DNA from: Faucicola osloensis_B
Lineage (GTDB): Bacteria; Pseudomonadota; Gammaproteobacteria; Pseudomonadales; Moraxellaceae
Assembly (NCBI GenBank): GCA_964211495.1
Contig: CAXORL010000004.1
Coordinates: 209,262 to 273,261, forward strand
DNA: 64,000 nt
Direction of reading: 5' to 3'
Each line of letters opens with the position of its first letter. The stretch's first letter is position 1. This document shows, one piece after another, positions 8,457 to 16,811 of this stretch. The notes beneath the pieces were generated by a model that worked only from the letters and a program-made list of their open reading frames with translations, ran no database searches and had not been told where the DNA came from. A program made the translations under genes and the position numbers.

Positions 8457-8865
8457 AAAATCCTCATCACACTGGATTTTTTGCCTTGAGGTGGGAGGCG
8501 ACATTTTATCAAAAATCATTCGTGAATGCACGCTATTGTTAAAACTAATTTTTTCTTTGACATCCATTTTATTTATGCTACTTTAACATTTCTTTACTAT
8601 AATAGATTTTTATTCAGTCAGTTTTTATAAGATTTTAAAAAAATCCATGATATCAATCATTTATCATAAATTACTTGGCAAATCTATCATGAGAGTACCT
8701 TAATTAAGTTAACAACTTAATTTACAAAAACTGGGGCTCAGTTGGCTAAAAGTGATAAGTAAGCCCTATTTCGGACATAGTTTACATTAGTTCGTTTAAC
8801 CTTAAGGTATTTATCGTTCGCAGGCTTTTGTAAAGTTTAACGTGTAATGCTATTTCATCAACATC
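8457..8865. other. Intergenic region between divergent rpmI and the thioesterase-like gene
   Basis: No gene is supported here. An AT-rich stretch holds TTGACA at 8557-8562 and a perfect TATAAT at 8598-8603 on the plus strand. They are not ideally spaced with each other (35 bases), but TATAAT could be the -10 for the gene at 8866, leaving a leader of about 250 bases. A 19-codon open frame begins at ATG 8847 and overlaps the next gene start in another frame; I see no evidence that it is used. Confidence 0.4.
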
Positions 8866-9324
8866 ATGAGGTTACAATTCTTGTCAACGTTAAGCACAAA
8901 TATTGAAGTTGCCCATTTCGTGTTTGAGACCGTCATGCGCGTGCGCAATACCGAAATTGGATTAGCACAACATTTAACGGTTGAAAATTTGGTGGCATTG
9001 CTTACCGAAGCCCGTTTTCGTTTTTTATATTCAAAAAGTATTAAGGAAGTTAATGCTGAGTACCAAGGCTTGGTCATTAATCATATCGAGACCCAAATCC
9101 TTGATCGGGCACGAGCGCGTGAAGAACTGTTGTTTGAAGTCGGCGTGCAGCATTTAACCGATTTGGGTGGAGATTTTGTGTTCAAAGTCTCGCGGATGTT
9201 TGATGGGTCATTGGTGGCGTATGCCAAAATGGGCTTTGCGGCGTATGACTATCGTCAAAGCCAAGAAATCCCGTTATCAGCTACCATCAAAGAAGCCTTA
9301 GATGTGAAACCCTTTGAGATTTAG
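8866..9324 (+). CDS. Hotdog-fold thioesterase-like protein
   Basis: A 152-aa cytoplasmic protein resembling the 4HBT/acyl-CoA thioesterase superfamily. The segment VRNTEIGLAQHLTVENLVAL followed by LLTEARFRFL has the layout of the hotdog central helix. LLFEVGVQHLTDLGGDFVFKV and FAAYDYRQ supply the beta strands. No substrate can be named, and the family has members that are not enzymes. Start is uncertain: ATG 8866 has no good ribosome site, and the conserved part begins near residue 24. It is followed by a terminator, so it appears to be monocistronic. Confidence 0.75.
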   Translation: MRLQFLSTLSTNIEVAHFVFETVMRVRNTEIGLAQHLTVENLVALLTEARFRFLYSKSIKEVNAEYQGLVINHIETQILDRARAREELLFEVGVQHLTDLGGDFVFKVSRMFDGSLVAYAKMGFAAYDYRQSQEIPLSATIKEALDVKPFEI

Positions 9325-9346
9325 GGCTTGATGAATTATGATAAAT

Positions 9347-9376
9347 GCACGCATCTTTTGATGGGTGCTTTTTTTT
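9347..9376 (+). terminator. Terminator after the thioesterase-like gene
   Basis: The stem GCACGCATC pairs with GATGGGTGC (one mismatch) around a TTTT loop and is followed by eight T residues. It sits 23 bases after the stop codon. Confidence 0.8.
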
Positions 9377-9412
9377 GGCTAGGGCTTGCATAGTATGATA
9401 CAGGGCGTGAAT

Positions 9413-10252
9413 ATGGATTGGTTAGATACACTAAAATTTGATGACAATGGGCTCATGCCTGCAGTCGCTCAAGATTTTCATACAGGGCGCATTTTGATGA
9501 TGGCATGGATGAATCGCGAGTCATTACGTCTGACTGCCGAAAAAATGCAAGCGGTGTATTGGTCACGCTCTCGCGGTAAATTATGGCACAAAGGCGAAAG
9601 CTCTGGGCATTTTCAGCAAGTCCATGAAATCCGCCTAGATTGCGATGCTGATGTGATTGTGCTGTCAGTCACCCAAGTGGGGGGGATTGCTTGCCACACG
9701 GGTCGGCAGTCTTGTTTTTATCGTCTGCTTGCCGATGACCACGGACAGCTACAATGGCAAATCACTGATGCGGTCATCAAAGACCCTGATGCGATTTATG
9801 GTGACAACGCCAAACCGACTCATGAACACTCGCCGCTTGCAAGCCATGCGATACAAACAAGCAATCCAATACAATCCCCTACGACGTCAGCGGATATTTT
9901 AACCGCGTTAGATGAAGTATTGATTGGGCGTAAAGATGCCAATCCTGATAGCTCATACGTGGCAAGCTTATACCATAAAGGTATCAACAAAATCTTAGAA
10001 AAAGTCGGTGAAGAAGCCACCGAAGCCATTATCGCTGCCAAAGATATCAACATTGCCAACGATACCCCTTATGAAGCCGTCGCCGATGATACCGCGGTGA
10101 AAGATTTGGTATATGAAATTGCTGATGTTTGGTTTCACACAATGGTCACATTGGCATGGTTTAATATACCGTCTTGGGCTGTCACCAATGAATTGGCAAG
10201 ACGTTTTGGCTTATCGGGTATCGATGAAAAAGCCGCACGTCAAATCTCTTAA
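9413..10252 (+). CDS. hisI: Bifunctional phosphoribosyl-AMP cyclohydrolase / phosphoribosyl-ATP diphosphatase
   Basis: Catalyses two early steps of histidine synthesis in the cytoplasm: removal of pyrophosphate from phosphoribosyl-ATP, then ring opening of phosphoribosyl-AMP. The N-terminal cyclohydrolase domain (about residues 1-115) shows GRILMMAWMNRESL, SRGKLWHKGESSGH and VGGIACHTGRQSCF, with zinc-binding cysteine and histidine. After a low-complexity linker the C-terminal pyrophosphohydrolase domain (about 165-260) shows NKILEKVGEEATEAIIAAKD and a following YEIADVWFH segment. ATG 9413 is preferred because AGGG lies 7 bases upstream; ATG 9395 and TTG 9386 are also in frame. It is isolated from other his genes. 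tatABC follow after 200 bases. Confidence 0.96.
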   Translation: MDWLDTLKFDDNGLMPAVAQDFHTGRILMMAWMNRESLRLTAEKMQAVYWSRSRGKLWHKGESSGHFQQVHEIRLDCDADVIVLSVTQVGGIACHTGRQSCFYRLLADDHGQLQWQITDAVIKDPDAIYGDNAKPTHEHSPLASHAIQTSNPIQSPTTSADILTALDEVLIGRKDANPDSSYVASLYHKGINKILEKVGEEATEAIIAAKDINIANDTPYEAVADDTAVKDLVYEIADVWFHTMVTLAWFNIPSWAVTNELARRFGLSGIDEKAARQIS

Positions 10253-10328
10253 GTAATAACCCTTAAGTGAGCGCCCTTAAGTAAATGCCACTAAACAGTT
10301 GATAATTCCTGAGTATTGCTGGCTAAAA

Positions 10329-10367
10329 GTGCGAAAAATTCGCCGTGTTTCACACCGTTTTTTGCAC
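10329..10367 (+). terminator. Inverted repeat between hisI and tatA
   Basis: GTGCGAAAAA (10329-10338) can pair with TTTTTTGCAC (10358-10367), with one G-T wobble, around a GC-rich inner segment. It lies between hisI and tatA and could be a weak terminator or an attenuator. The T run lies inside the stem and not after it, so the call is tentative. Confidence 0.3.
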
Positions 10368-10454
10368 AGTTATGTCAGCGCGATGGTTATGTGTTACACT
10401 GCAAATTCATATTGTCCTCACCCCTATTGTCAAGGTTAATCAAAGGATATTCTC

Positions 10455-10685
10455 ATGGGTAGTTTCTCAATCACACATTGGTTAATTTTACTGGTTGTTG
10501 TTGTGGTCATTTTTGGCACCTCAAAACTGAAAAATGCCGGTAAAGATTTGGGTGGTGCCGTTAAAGGCTTTAAAGATGCGGTCAAAGATGAAAACGAACA
10601 GCATCTGAACAAAAACCGTGTCCTTGAACACGAAAAAGCTGAACTCAATACCACGCAGACCCAACAAGATAAACATAACGTTTAA
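10455..10685 (+). CDS. tatA: Sec-independent protein translocase, TatA
   Basis: Pore-forming subunit of the twin-arginine system, which exports folded proteins across the inner membrane. It is 76 aa: an N-terminal membrane helix (THWLILLVVVVVIFGTSKLK), an amphipathic helix (GKDLGGAVKGFKDAVKDEN) and a polar tail. It is first of a tatA-tatB-tatC cluster, 55 bases before tatB. AAAGGA lies about 6 bases before the ATG. Confidence 0.97.
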   Translation: MGSFSITHWLILLVVVVVIFGTSKLKNAGKDLGGAVKGFKDAVKDENEQHLNKNRVLEHEKAELNTTQTQQDKHNV

Positions 10686-10740
10686 ACCCTAGTCGTTACT
10701 TTTTTCTTTAGTTTTTTAATCCCTAACTGCCACGGTTGTT

Positions 10741-11460
10741 ATGTTTGATATTGGTTTCTCCGAACTACTGTTATTTGGGGCGATTGCACTGATTGTGCTG
10801 GGCCCTGAAAAACTCCCCCAAGCGGCGCGTACTGCAGGTCAGTGGTATGCCAAATTCCGCCGTACGGTTGCAACGCTGCAATCAGAAATTGAAGCTGAGC
10901 TTGATCTTGCCGAAACGCGCAAGCAAATGCAGCTTGAGCTGGAAAAAATCCGCCAAGCTGAAGTAGATATGAAGCGCGAGATGGAAGCGCTGCGCAGCAG
11001 TGTGAGCGAATTACAGCAACATGGCAAAGTACCTTCGATGCAAGCTCACAATCAATCGGCTGATACAACCCCTAGTCTTGTTCATGATACTAACGCAGTT
11101 AGACTACCCCCTGAACCACTTAGCCATGAACCACTCAGCCATGAACCAACCAATCATTTAGCCGAGCCAACAAATGATAGCACCACGCTTATACTAGACA
11201 AGCCATCTGACGAATCTTATCTAACAGAAACCAAAGCAGACGATTATTTGCTGAGTCTAGAGGCTGATGTCGAAGCCGATGCAGTGGCTAAAGACTTACA
11301 TGAAGCGCTATTCGCTGCCACTGAGCCAATGTATTATCGTTGGTTTTTGCTCAGTGATTATGACCGTGTCAGACGTCTTCCCAATCCGCCGTTTTTACCC
11401 AATTATCAAGCCGATCCGCTACTGCACCAATTGCCAAGTTTGGGTGGAGTTGCCCAGTGA
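10741..11460 (+). CDS. tatB: Sec-independent protein translocase, TatB
   Basis: Receptor-complex subunit of the Tat system that passes substrates from TatC to TatA. The N-terminus MFDIGFSELLLFGAIALIVL with GPEKLP is diagnostic, followed by an amphipathic and a long charged helix (residues about 35-100). At 239 aa it is longer than E. coli TatB (171 aa). The excess is a low-complexity, acidic C-terminal tail that contains a short repeat (EPLSHEPLSHEP). The last four bases overlap the GTG start of tatC, indicating translational coupling. Confidence 0.95.
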   Translation: MFDIGFSELLLFGAIALIVLGPEKLPQAARTAGQWYAKFRRTVATLQSEIEAELDLAETRKQMQLELEKIRQAEVDMKREMEALRSSVSELQQHGKVPSMQAHNQSADTTPSLVHDTNAVRLPPEPLSHEPLSHEPTNHLAEPTNDSTTLILDKPSDESYLTETKADDYLLSLEADVEADAVAKDLHEALFAATEPMYYRWFLLSDYDRVRRLPNPPFLPNYQADPLLHQLPSLGGVAQ

Positions 11461-12278
11461 CCAAGCTTATCAAAACCAAAAAAACGCCGGAACAATTAGC
11501 CATTGAACAAGCTAAAGCTGATAAACCATCGCAAGACAATACTTTGGTAGATATGCCCATCACTGAGCATTTGATTGAACTGCGCCGTCATTTGATTCAC
11601 GGTTTTGCGGCGGTTTTAGTGATTTTCTTGGCATTGGCGGGCTTTTCGCGGGAAATCTACGATATTTTTTCAGCCCCATTAACAGCATTGTTGCCAGTCA
11701 ATTCTTCTATGATTGCAACCGATATCACCTCGTCATTTTTGGCACCGATTAAATTGACGCTGTATCTGGCTGTTATCTTGGCGATGCCGTATATTTTGTA
11801 CCAGATTTGGTCGTTTATCGCCCCGGGGCTATATAAGCATGAAAAACGTATCGCCCTACCTGTGCTGTTGTCATCGGTGATTTTGTTTTATCTGGGGATT
11901 GCGTTCGCCTATTATGTCGTGCTCAAAAGCGTGCTGGCTTTTTTTATCAAATTCTCCCCCGACAATGTGCTACCGATGACCGATATCGAAAGCTATCTAA
12001 ATTTTGTGCTCAAGCTGTTTTTGGTGTTTGGGGCAACCTTTGAGATTCCTGTGTTGACGCTGCTACTGGTGTTGGCTGGGGTGGTGACGGTGGATAGCTT
12101 GGCGCAAAAACGCCGTTACATCATCGTGGGTTGTTTCGCTATTGCTGCATTGGTGACACCGCCAGATGGCTTATCGATGGTGATGCTGGCTATCCCGATG
12201 TGGTTATTGTTTGAACTCGGTCTAGTTATGGCGCGGGTACTGGTTAAAGAAAAAGCGTTATTACAGAAAGACCGCTAA
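11457..12278 (+). CDS. tatC: Sec-independent protein translocase, TatC
   Basis: Polytopic core of the Tat translocase that recognises the twin-arginine signal peptide. It is 273 aa with six predicted membrane helices. Family segments are visible: HLIELRRHLIHGF at the start of the domain, LAMPYILYQIWSFIAPGLYK, FVLKLFLVFGATFEIPVLT and AALVTPPDGLSMVMLAIPMW. An N-terminal extension of about 30 polar residues precedes the first conserved segment. Translation starts at GTG 11457, overlapping the tatB stop by 4 bases. Confidence 0.98.
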   Translation: MTKLIKTKKTPEQLAIEQAKADKPSQDNTLVDMPITEHLIELRRHLIHGFAAVLVIFLALAGFSREIYDIFSAPLTALLPVNSSMIATDITSSFLAPIKLTLYLAVILAMPYILYQIWSFIAPGLYKHEKRIALPVLLSSVILFYLGIAFAYYVVLKSVLAFFIKFSPDNVLPMTDIESYLNFVLKLFLVFGATFEIPVLTLLLVLAGVVTVDSLAQKRRYIIVGCFAIAALVTPPDGLSMVMLAIPMWLLFELGLVMARVLVKEKALLQKDR

Positions 12279-12325
12279 TCTGGCTGGATAAAGCTAAAGC
12301 CTAGTCAACCTCTCATTCATCCCCA

Positions 12326-12385
12326 CTTAGTAAATAAAGGTTTAGTAAATAAAGGTTTAGTAAATACAGGTTGAGTAAATACAGG
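12326..12385 (+). repeat. 15-bp tandem repeat, four copies
   Basis: Four head-to-tail copies of a 15-base unit (consensus TTTAGTAAATAAAGG) fill these 60 bases exactly. Copy 1 begins with C, copies 3 and 4 have C at the third-last A, and copy 4 has one further change. The array lies between tatC and the helicase gene, about 60 bases before the ATG. Each unit contains AAAGG or ACAGG. Copy number could vary by slippage. Confidence 0.95.
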
Positions 12386-12447
12386 AAACTGAGCAAAACT
12401 TGCCAAATTTTGCTAAAATAGCTCACTTTTCTGTTAGCAATGGCCTT

Positions 12448-13962
12448 ATGTCAAACCCCAGCGTTATCCCCACCCAATCCCCTATCCATAGCCCGACCCA
12501 ACGCCCAACGGGTGAGCAGCAGCAGGCTGTCGATATGGCACTTACACGCCAGTCGTTTAAAGTGGTAGCGTATGCAGGTGCAGGCAAAACCACCACGCTT
12601 AATCTGATTGGCAATCAGCTACGTGGTCGCGGGATTTATTTGGCATTTAACAAAGCGATTGCTGCAGAAGCCCAGCGCAAATTCCCCCACCATGTCGACT
12701 GTCGCACTTTTCACTCATTGGCATTTCGTCATACCGCTCGCGATATCACCGCAAAGCTGCAACTACCGCGTTTTTCTCCCAGTCGCCTCGCCTCAGATTT
12801 GGGGTTGACCCCTGTGCAAGTCAAACGCCAAATTGAAGGCAAAAGCCAGTTTGTGACCTTAACGCCAGAGCGACAAGCGCGATTTGTCTCCGATGCGGTG
12901 AGCACGTTTTGTAGTACCCATGCCAGTTACCCCGCGCCGCGCCATTTGCAGTTTCCTGACTGGTTGGTTGCCAGTGAAGCTGAGCAGCTGCGCGATACCT
13001 TATACCCGTATGTAGAGCGCCGCTGGCAACAGTCGATTGACCCGCGCCACCCTGCCGGGATTGGGCATGATATTTATCTTAAACTCTGGGCGCTATCCAA
13101 ACCGGTGATTCCTGCGGATTTTATCTTATTTGATGAAGCGCAAGATGCTGACCCCTTGATGATGGGGATTTTGTCCAATCAGCCCAACCAAGTCATCTAT
13201 GTGGGTGACGCGCATCAGCAAATTTATGAATGGCGTGGTGCTGTCAATGCCATGAAGCGCCTGCCGCTACCACAAACCTTGCTTACCCAATCGTTTCGAT
13301 TTGGCGACCAAATTGCTGATGTGGCGAATGGGTTTTTAAAAGCGCTGCAAGAAGAGGTACCACTGCGCGGTAATCCTGCTATGGCGTCTACCTTAGGCAA
13401 AAGTATGGTGCATGGTCAAAAAGATGCCATTCTCTGCCGTACCAATGCCAGTGCGATGGTCAATCTATTATCGGGGCTTAAAATGGGACATAAAGTTGCG
13501 CTACAAGCCGATACAGAGCGTTTGCTCAAATTTAGCCAATCTGCCGAACGCCTAAAAAAAGGACAAGCAGCATATGGTGTGCCTGAGCTTGCCTACTTTA
13601 ACAATTGGCGCGACGTGCAGGATTATAGCGAGACGAATGAAGGCAGCGATTTAAAAACCCTGGTCAAATTGGTCGATGAACATGGCACCGAAACACTAAA
13701 CCAAGCGATCAACAGCTTGACCACACTGGATAAAGCCGACTATATCATCTCTACCGCGCATAAAGCCAAAGGGTTGGAATGGTCACGGGTGCAAATTGAC
13801 AATGATTTTTATTATGATGTGACGTCTCAGGCGGTAAAAATCTCCCCCGAAGAGTTGCGGCTGCTGTATGTCGCCTGTACGCGCGCCAAGGTAAATTTGG
13901 ATATTTTTAATATTCAGGATTTGATTCACGGACTCAAAGATAAAAAGGTGATTTATGGCTAG
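12448..13962 (+). CDS. UvrD/Rep-type superfamily 1 DNA helicase, small
   Basis: ATP-dependent DNA helicase of superfamily 1, 504 aa from ATG 12448 (an in-frame TTG at 12400 lacks support). Visible motifs are Q-motif region PTGEQQQAVD, Walker A AYAGAGKTTT at 41-50, the Walker B box DEAQD at 229-233, VYVGDAHQQIYEWRGA (motif III region), STAHKAKGLEW (motif V) and LRLLYVACTRAKVNL (motif VI). It is shorter than UvrD or Rep (about 700 aa) because subdomain insertions are reduced, so it is not one of those housekeeping enzymes. Its closest architecture is the small UvrD-like helicases related to FBH1. A repair or anti-recombination role is inference. Its last 8 bases overlap the dus gene. Confidence 0.85.
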   Translation: MSNPSVIPTQSPIHSPTQRPTGEQQQAVDMALTRQSFKVVAYAGAGKTTTLNLIGNQLRGRGIYLAFNKAIAAEAQRKFPHHVDCRTFHSLAFRHTARDITAKLQLPRFSPSRLASDLGLTPVQVKRQIEGKSQFVTLTPERQARFVSDAVSTFCSTHASYPAPRHLQFPDWLVASEAEQLRDTLYPYVERRWQQSIDPRHPAGIGHDIYLKLWALSKPVIPADFILFDEAQDADPLMMGILSNQPNQVIYVGDAHQQIYEWRGAVNAMKRLPLPQTLLTQSFRFGDQIADVANGFLKALQEEVPLRGNPAMASTLGKSMVHGQKDAILCRTNASAMVNLLSGLKMGHKVALQADTERLLKFSQSAERLKKGQAAYGVPELAYFNNWRDVQDYSETNEGSDLKTLVKLVDEHGTETLNQAINSLTTLDKADYIISTAHKAKGLEWSRVQIDNDFYYDVTSQAVKISPEELRLLYVACTRAKVNLDIFNIQDLIHGLKDKKVIYG

Positions 13963-14965
13963 TCACTTATCGCAGTTTAGCCCCGATTTTACCCAGCCGC
14001 AAATCGTCCTTGCGCCGATGGAAGGACTGACCGACCCATTGATGCGGGATATTTTAACCAGTATCGGACATTACGACTGGACGGTGAGTGAGTTTATTCG
14101 CGTCACCCAGCACGTCCTACCCGCGCATGTGTTTTATAAGTTTGTGCCCGAACTTTTGCATGAGGATGGTTTAAAAGGCAAAACCCTTCACGGCACGCCA
14201 GTACATGTACAGTTACTGGGCAGTGAGCCCGACTTGATGGCGGGTAATGCCGTCAAAGCGGTCGAGCTTGGTGCGTTAGCCATTGATATTAACTTTGGTT
14301 GCCCTGCTAAAACTGTCAATAGCCACCGCGGTGGCTCGGTGTTGCTCACCGAACCTGAAACCTTGTATCAAATCATCCATGCAGTACGCCAAGCCGTGCC
14401 ATCGGATACCCCTGTATCAGCAAAAATCCGACTCGGCTATGAAGATACCTCACTAACTCAAGAAATCGGCGATGCGGTGCAATTAGCCAATGCCAGTTGG
14501 CTGACTATCCATGCCCGTACCAAAACCCAAGGCTATAAACCCCCAGCCTATTGGGAGTTAATCGCGCCCCTAACACAGCGGTTAAGCTTACCGATTATTG
14601 CCAATGGCGAAATTTGGCAGACTGAGCAAGCCATGCGTTGCCGCAAACAAGCCAACACCCCACATATCATGCTCGGACGTGGTGCGGTCACTCGTCCTGA
14701 CTTAGTCAATCAAATCAAAGCGATGGATAAAGGTGACAGGGTAAAAAACATGGCTTGGCAAGCGCTACTTAAGCTACAAATTGCGTTTTTGCAAGGACAT
14801 GCCCGTAGCGACAATATGCTGGTGGGACGTTATAAACAGTGGCTTGGCATGTTAACCCAAGGCTATGAAGAAGCCAGCGAGCTTTGGCAAACGGTCAAAA
14901 AACAAAAACAGCTTGAGACCATTGTTGCGATGTTGCAAGCACAATCCCAAGCTGGTGATGGCTGA
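13955..14965 (+). CDS. dusC: tRNA-dihydrouridine synthase, DusC type
   Basis: Flavin (FMN) enzyme that reduces a specific uridine of tRNA to dihydrouridine; E. coli DusC acts at position 16. The TIM barrel starts with IVLAPMEGLTDPLMRD. The catalytic cysteine is Cys116 in INFGCPAKTVNSHRGGSVLL. FMN-binding segments VSAKIRLGYED, TIHARTKTQGYKPP, IANGEIW and LGRGAVTRPDL are present. The subgroup is assigned from DusC-like wording such as GCPAKTVN, NGEIW and the RVTQHVLPAHVFYKFVPEL region. Length 336 aa is near the family norm. It overlaps the upstream helicase by 8 bases, so the two are probably cotranscribed. Confidence 0.9.
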   Translation: MASHLSQFSPDFTQPQIVLAPMEGLTDPLMRDILTSIGHYDWTVSEFIRVTQHVLPAHVFYKFVPELLHEDGLKGKTLHGTPVHVQLLGSEPDLMAGNAVKAVELGALAIDINFGCPAKTVNSHRGGSVLLTEPETLYQIIHAVRQAVPSDTPVSAKIRLGYEDTSLTQEIGDAVQLANASWLTIHARTKTQGYKPPAYWELIAPLTQRLSLPIIANGEIWQTEQAMRCRKQANTPHIMLGRGAVTRPDLVNQIKAMDKGDRVKNMAWQALLKLQIAFLQGHARSDNMLVGRYKQWLGMLTQGYEEASELWQTVKKQKQLETIVAMLQAQSQAGDG

Positions 14966-14972
14966 TAGCAAA

Positions 14973-15395
14973 TTAGCTTAATCGTATCGCTAAATAAAAC
15001 AACATCAGCGGACAGGCGAGGCTAAGCGACCAAATAATTGAGCGAAAAGTTGCCCAATTGGCAATATACGCCAACCCATAAATAATCCGCAATATCACAT
15101 ACAACCACGCCAACTGGGTCACCACTGACAACGGTACAAAAAATAGCAACGCCACAATCACCGCTGCCAAGAATATCGGCAAGGTTTCATAGCTATTTTG
15201 CTGCGCGGCATTGGCACGCGCTGCCGCCCCCGTTTGTTTACCCAGAAACTCGCGCGGATTGGCATTGTCTTTGCTTTTAAATCCGCCAAAGACCTTTGCC
15301 AATATCGCAAACACCAAGGGCAATAAACTGGCAACCATCATTGCCAGCACTACGCTGCTATTGGTTGCAGGAACAGCACTTAGATAGGGAAACAT
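14973..15395 (-). CDS. MAPEG-family membrane protein
   Basis: A 140-aa inner-membrane protein with four hydrophobic segments, consistent with the MAPEG family (membrane-associated proteins in eicosanoid and glutathione metabolism). The region ANAAQQNSYETLPIFLAAVI has the conserved arrangement of the helix 2 region. LYVILRIIYGLAYIANWATF fits the C-terminal part. Bacterial members are usually of unknown function, so no reaction is assigned. GGGAATAACGGC precedes the ATG. It is convergent with the dus gene, 7 bases away, and lies downstream of an OsmC-family gene on the same strand. Confidence 0.8.
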   Translation of the reverse strand: MFPYLSAVPATNSSVVLAMMVASLLPLVFAILAKVFGGFKSKDNANPREFLGKQTGAAARANAAQQNSYETLPIFLAAVIVALLFFVPLSVVTQLAWLYVILRIIYGLAYIANWATFRSIIWSLSLACPLMLFYLAIRLS

Positions 15396-15406
15396 GCCGT
15401 TATTCC

Positions 15407-15853
15407 CTACCCTTTAACCGTTTCATTAGTGATTTCATCAGAGGTTTCATCAATGATTTCATAGTCATGGGTGATTTTGACACCGCCATTTTCTAGCATA
15501 CGACTGGCTGAGCAGTATTTTTCTGCCGATAACTCGATGGCTTTTTTAACCTGCGCTTCTTTGATGGCGCTGCCTTTGACCACAAAATGCAAATGAATAT
15601 CAGTAAATACTGCAGGAATCGTGTCGGCACGCTTAGCCGATAGCTGACACTCAACATCGCTCACCGCCTGACGGGCTTTTTGCAGGATACTGACCACATC
15701 ATAACTGGCACAGCCGCCAAGCCCCATCAAAACCATTTCCATGGGTTTGGCACCCAATTTCTCGGTTGAATCCATGATGATTTTATTGCCGTTTTCGGTC
15801 ACGGCTTCAAAATTAATGTCTTCGTTTTTTAACCAATTTACCGTTGCTTTCAT
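15407..15853 (-). CDS. OsmC/Ohr-family protein
   Basis: A 148-aa OsmC-like protein of the YhfA subgroup. The two conserved cysteines are Cys48 in GLGGCASYDVV and Cys114 in EKYCSASRML. In characterised OsmC and Ohr proteins they form a peroxidase pair that reduces organic peroxides. KPMEMVLMGLGGC is the typical helix start. Most YhfA-type members have no tested substrate. The start ATG 15853 has GGGGA 5-6 bases upstream. It is probably cotranscribed with the following MAPEG gene (11-base gap). Confidence 0.85.
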   Translation of the reverse strand: MKATVNWLKNEDINFEAVTENGNKIIMDSTEKLGAKPMEMVLMGLGGCASYDVVSILQKARQAVSDVECQLSAKRADTIPAVFTDIHLHFVVKGSAIKEAQVKKAIELSAEKYCSASRMLENGGVKITHDYEIIDETSDEITNETVKG

Positions 15854-16197
15854 ACTATCCCCAGATGCTTATAATTTTCAAAAAAATATTTTGTATAAAA
15901 TCAAGCGATATTATGCGCTTTTTATGTCCGTGAAACAATTTATAGCAAATAAACATTACACTTTTGACATAAAAACTGGTTTAATAGTGGGTAATAAAGG
16001 CAGTGATTACATTGTCCATGTTTTTTAGCAATAATAATAAAATAAGCGTCTGTTGGTAGAGATGGGTTTATTCCCGATGATTTGATTGACCAAAACTTTA
16101 ATAATGGTCTGCAAGGATGTGTGTAAACCTTGCGACCCAAAAAACTTGATAATGTGATTGCCTGCCGATTTTAACCATTAAATTGAAGGTAATCGTC
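15854..16197. other. AT-rich intergenic region between divergent OsmC-type gene and rppH
   Basis: No convincing gene is present. The region must hold promoters for both neighbours. TTGACA occurs on the plus strand near 15964 and AT-rich -10-like sequences are numerous, so I do not assign one. I see no strong inverted repeat. Confidence 0.4.
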
Positions 16198-16716
16198 ATG
16201 ATTGATGCAGACGGCTTTCGAGCCAACGTAGGTATCATCTTGGCAAATACACACGGACAAGTACTGTGGGCAAAACGCGTGGGTCACGATGCTTGGCAAT
16301 TTCCACAAGGCGGCATTGATTTTGGTGAAACGCCGCTTGATGCAATGTATCGAGAATTGTGGGAAGAAGTCGGACTGTATCCTCAGCATGTCAAAGTGTT
16401 GTCACAAACCCAAAATTGGCTGCGTTATCGGTTGCCAAAACGTTTTGTACGACAAGGACAATATCCTTTGTGTATTGGACAAAAACAAAAATGGTTTTTG
16501 CTCCAGCTAGATGAGAACAATGTAGAACATATCCGTTTTGATACGGCAAAACCTGAATTTGACCGCTGGGAATGGGTCAGTTATTGGTATCCACTTAACC
16601 AAGTGGTGGCATTTAAACGTAATGTATATCGCCGCGCCTTGTTTGAGTTATCACCGCAGTTGCCACTCAAAAAAGAATTGTTACTACCCAAAAACGTAAA
16701 AATTCATTCCTATTAA
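16198..16716 (+). CDS. rppH: RNA pyrophosphohydrolase
   Basis: Nudix hydrolase that removes pyrophosphate from the 5' end of mRNAs, which starts RNase E-dependent decay. The start MIDADGFRANVGIIL matches the family. The Nudix box GGIDFGETPLDAMYRELWEE begins at residue 38 and continues to VGL at 60, with the metal-binding REXXEE glutamates. YRLPKRFVRQ and KWFLLQL are also family segments. ATG 16198 is chosen because GAAGG lies 8 bases upstream; a TTG 15 bases earlier is in frame but inside that site. Length is 172 aa, near the 176 of E. coli. A terminator follows directly. Confidence 0.96.
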   Translation: MIDADGFRANVGIILANTHGQVLWAKRVGHDAWQFPQGGIDFGETPLDAMYRELWEEVGLYPQHVKVLSQTQNWLRYRLPKRFVRQGQYPLCIGQKQKWFLLQLDENNVEHIRFDTAKPEFDRWEWVSYWYPLNQVVAFKRNVYRRALFELSPQLPLKKELLLPKNVKIHSY

Positions 16717-16735
16717 ACCTAAACAAATAAATCCA

Positions 16736-16765
16736 AAAAAAAGCTCACTTCGGTGGGCTTTTTTT
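16736..16765 (+). terminator. Terminator after rppH
   Basis: Stem AAAAAAAGCTCAC with GTGGGCTTTTTTT (one G-T wobble) around a TTCG tetraloop, ending in T residues. It is a textbook intrinsic terminator, 19 bases after the rppH stop codon. Confidence 0.9.
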
Positions 16766-16811
16766 CGCTTATTGTTAGTGATTGTCTCGTACTGCCCCAT
16801 TCCAGCCAATA

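Noticed and set aside
8847..8906. 19-codon leader peptide frame overlapping the thioesterase-like start
   Set aside because: No ribosome site, no regulatory hairpin and no amino-acid bias that would suggest attenuation.
12326..12385. CRISPR-like array
   Set aside because: The 15-base units are directly adjacent with no spacers, and no cas genes are nearby; this is a simple tandem repeat.
15741..16028. Plus-strand open frame across the OsmC-type gene start
   Set aside because: It lies mostly antisense to a conserved gene, has no family resemblance and no ribosome site.
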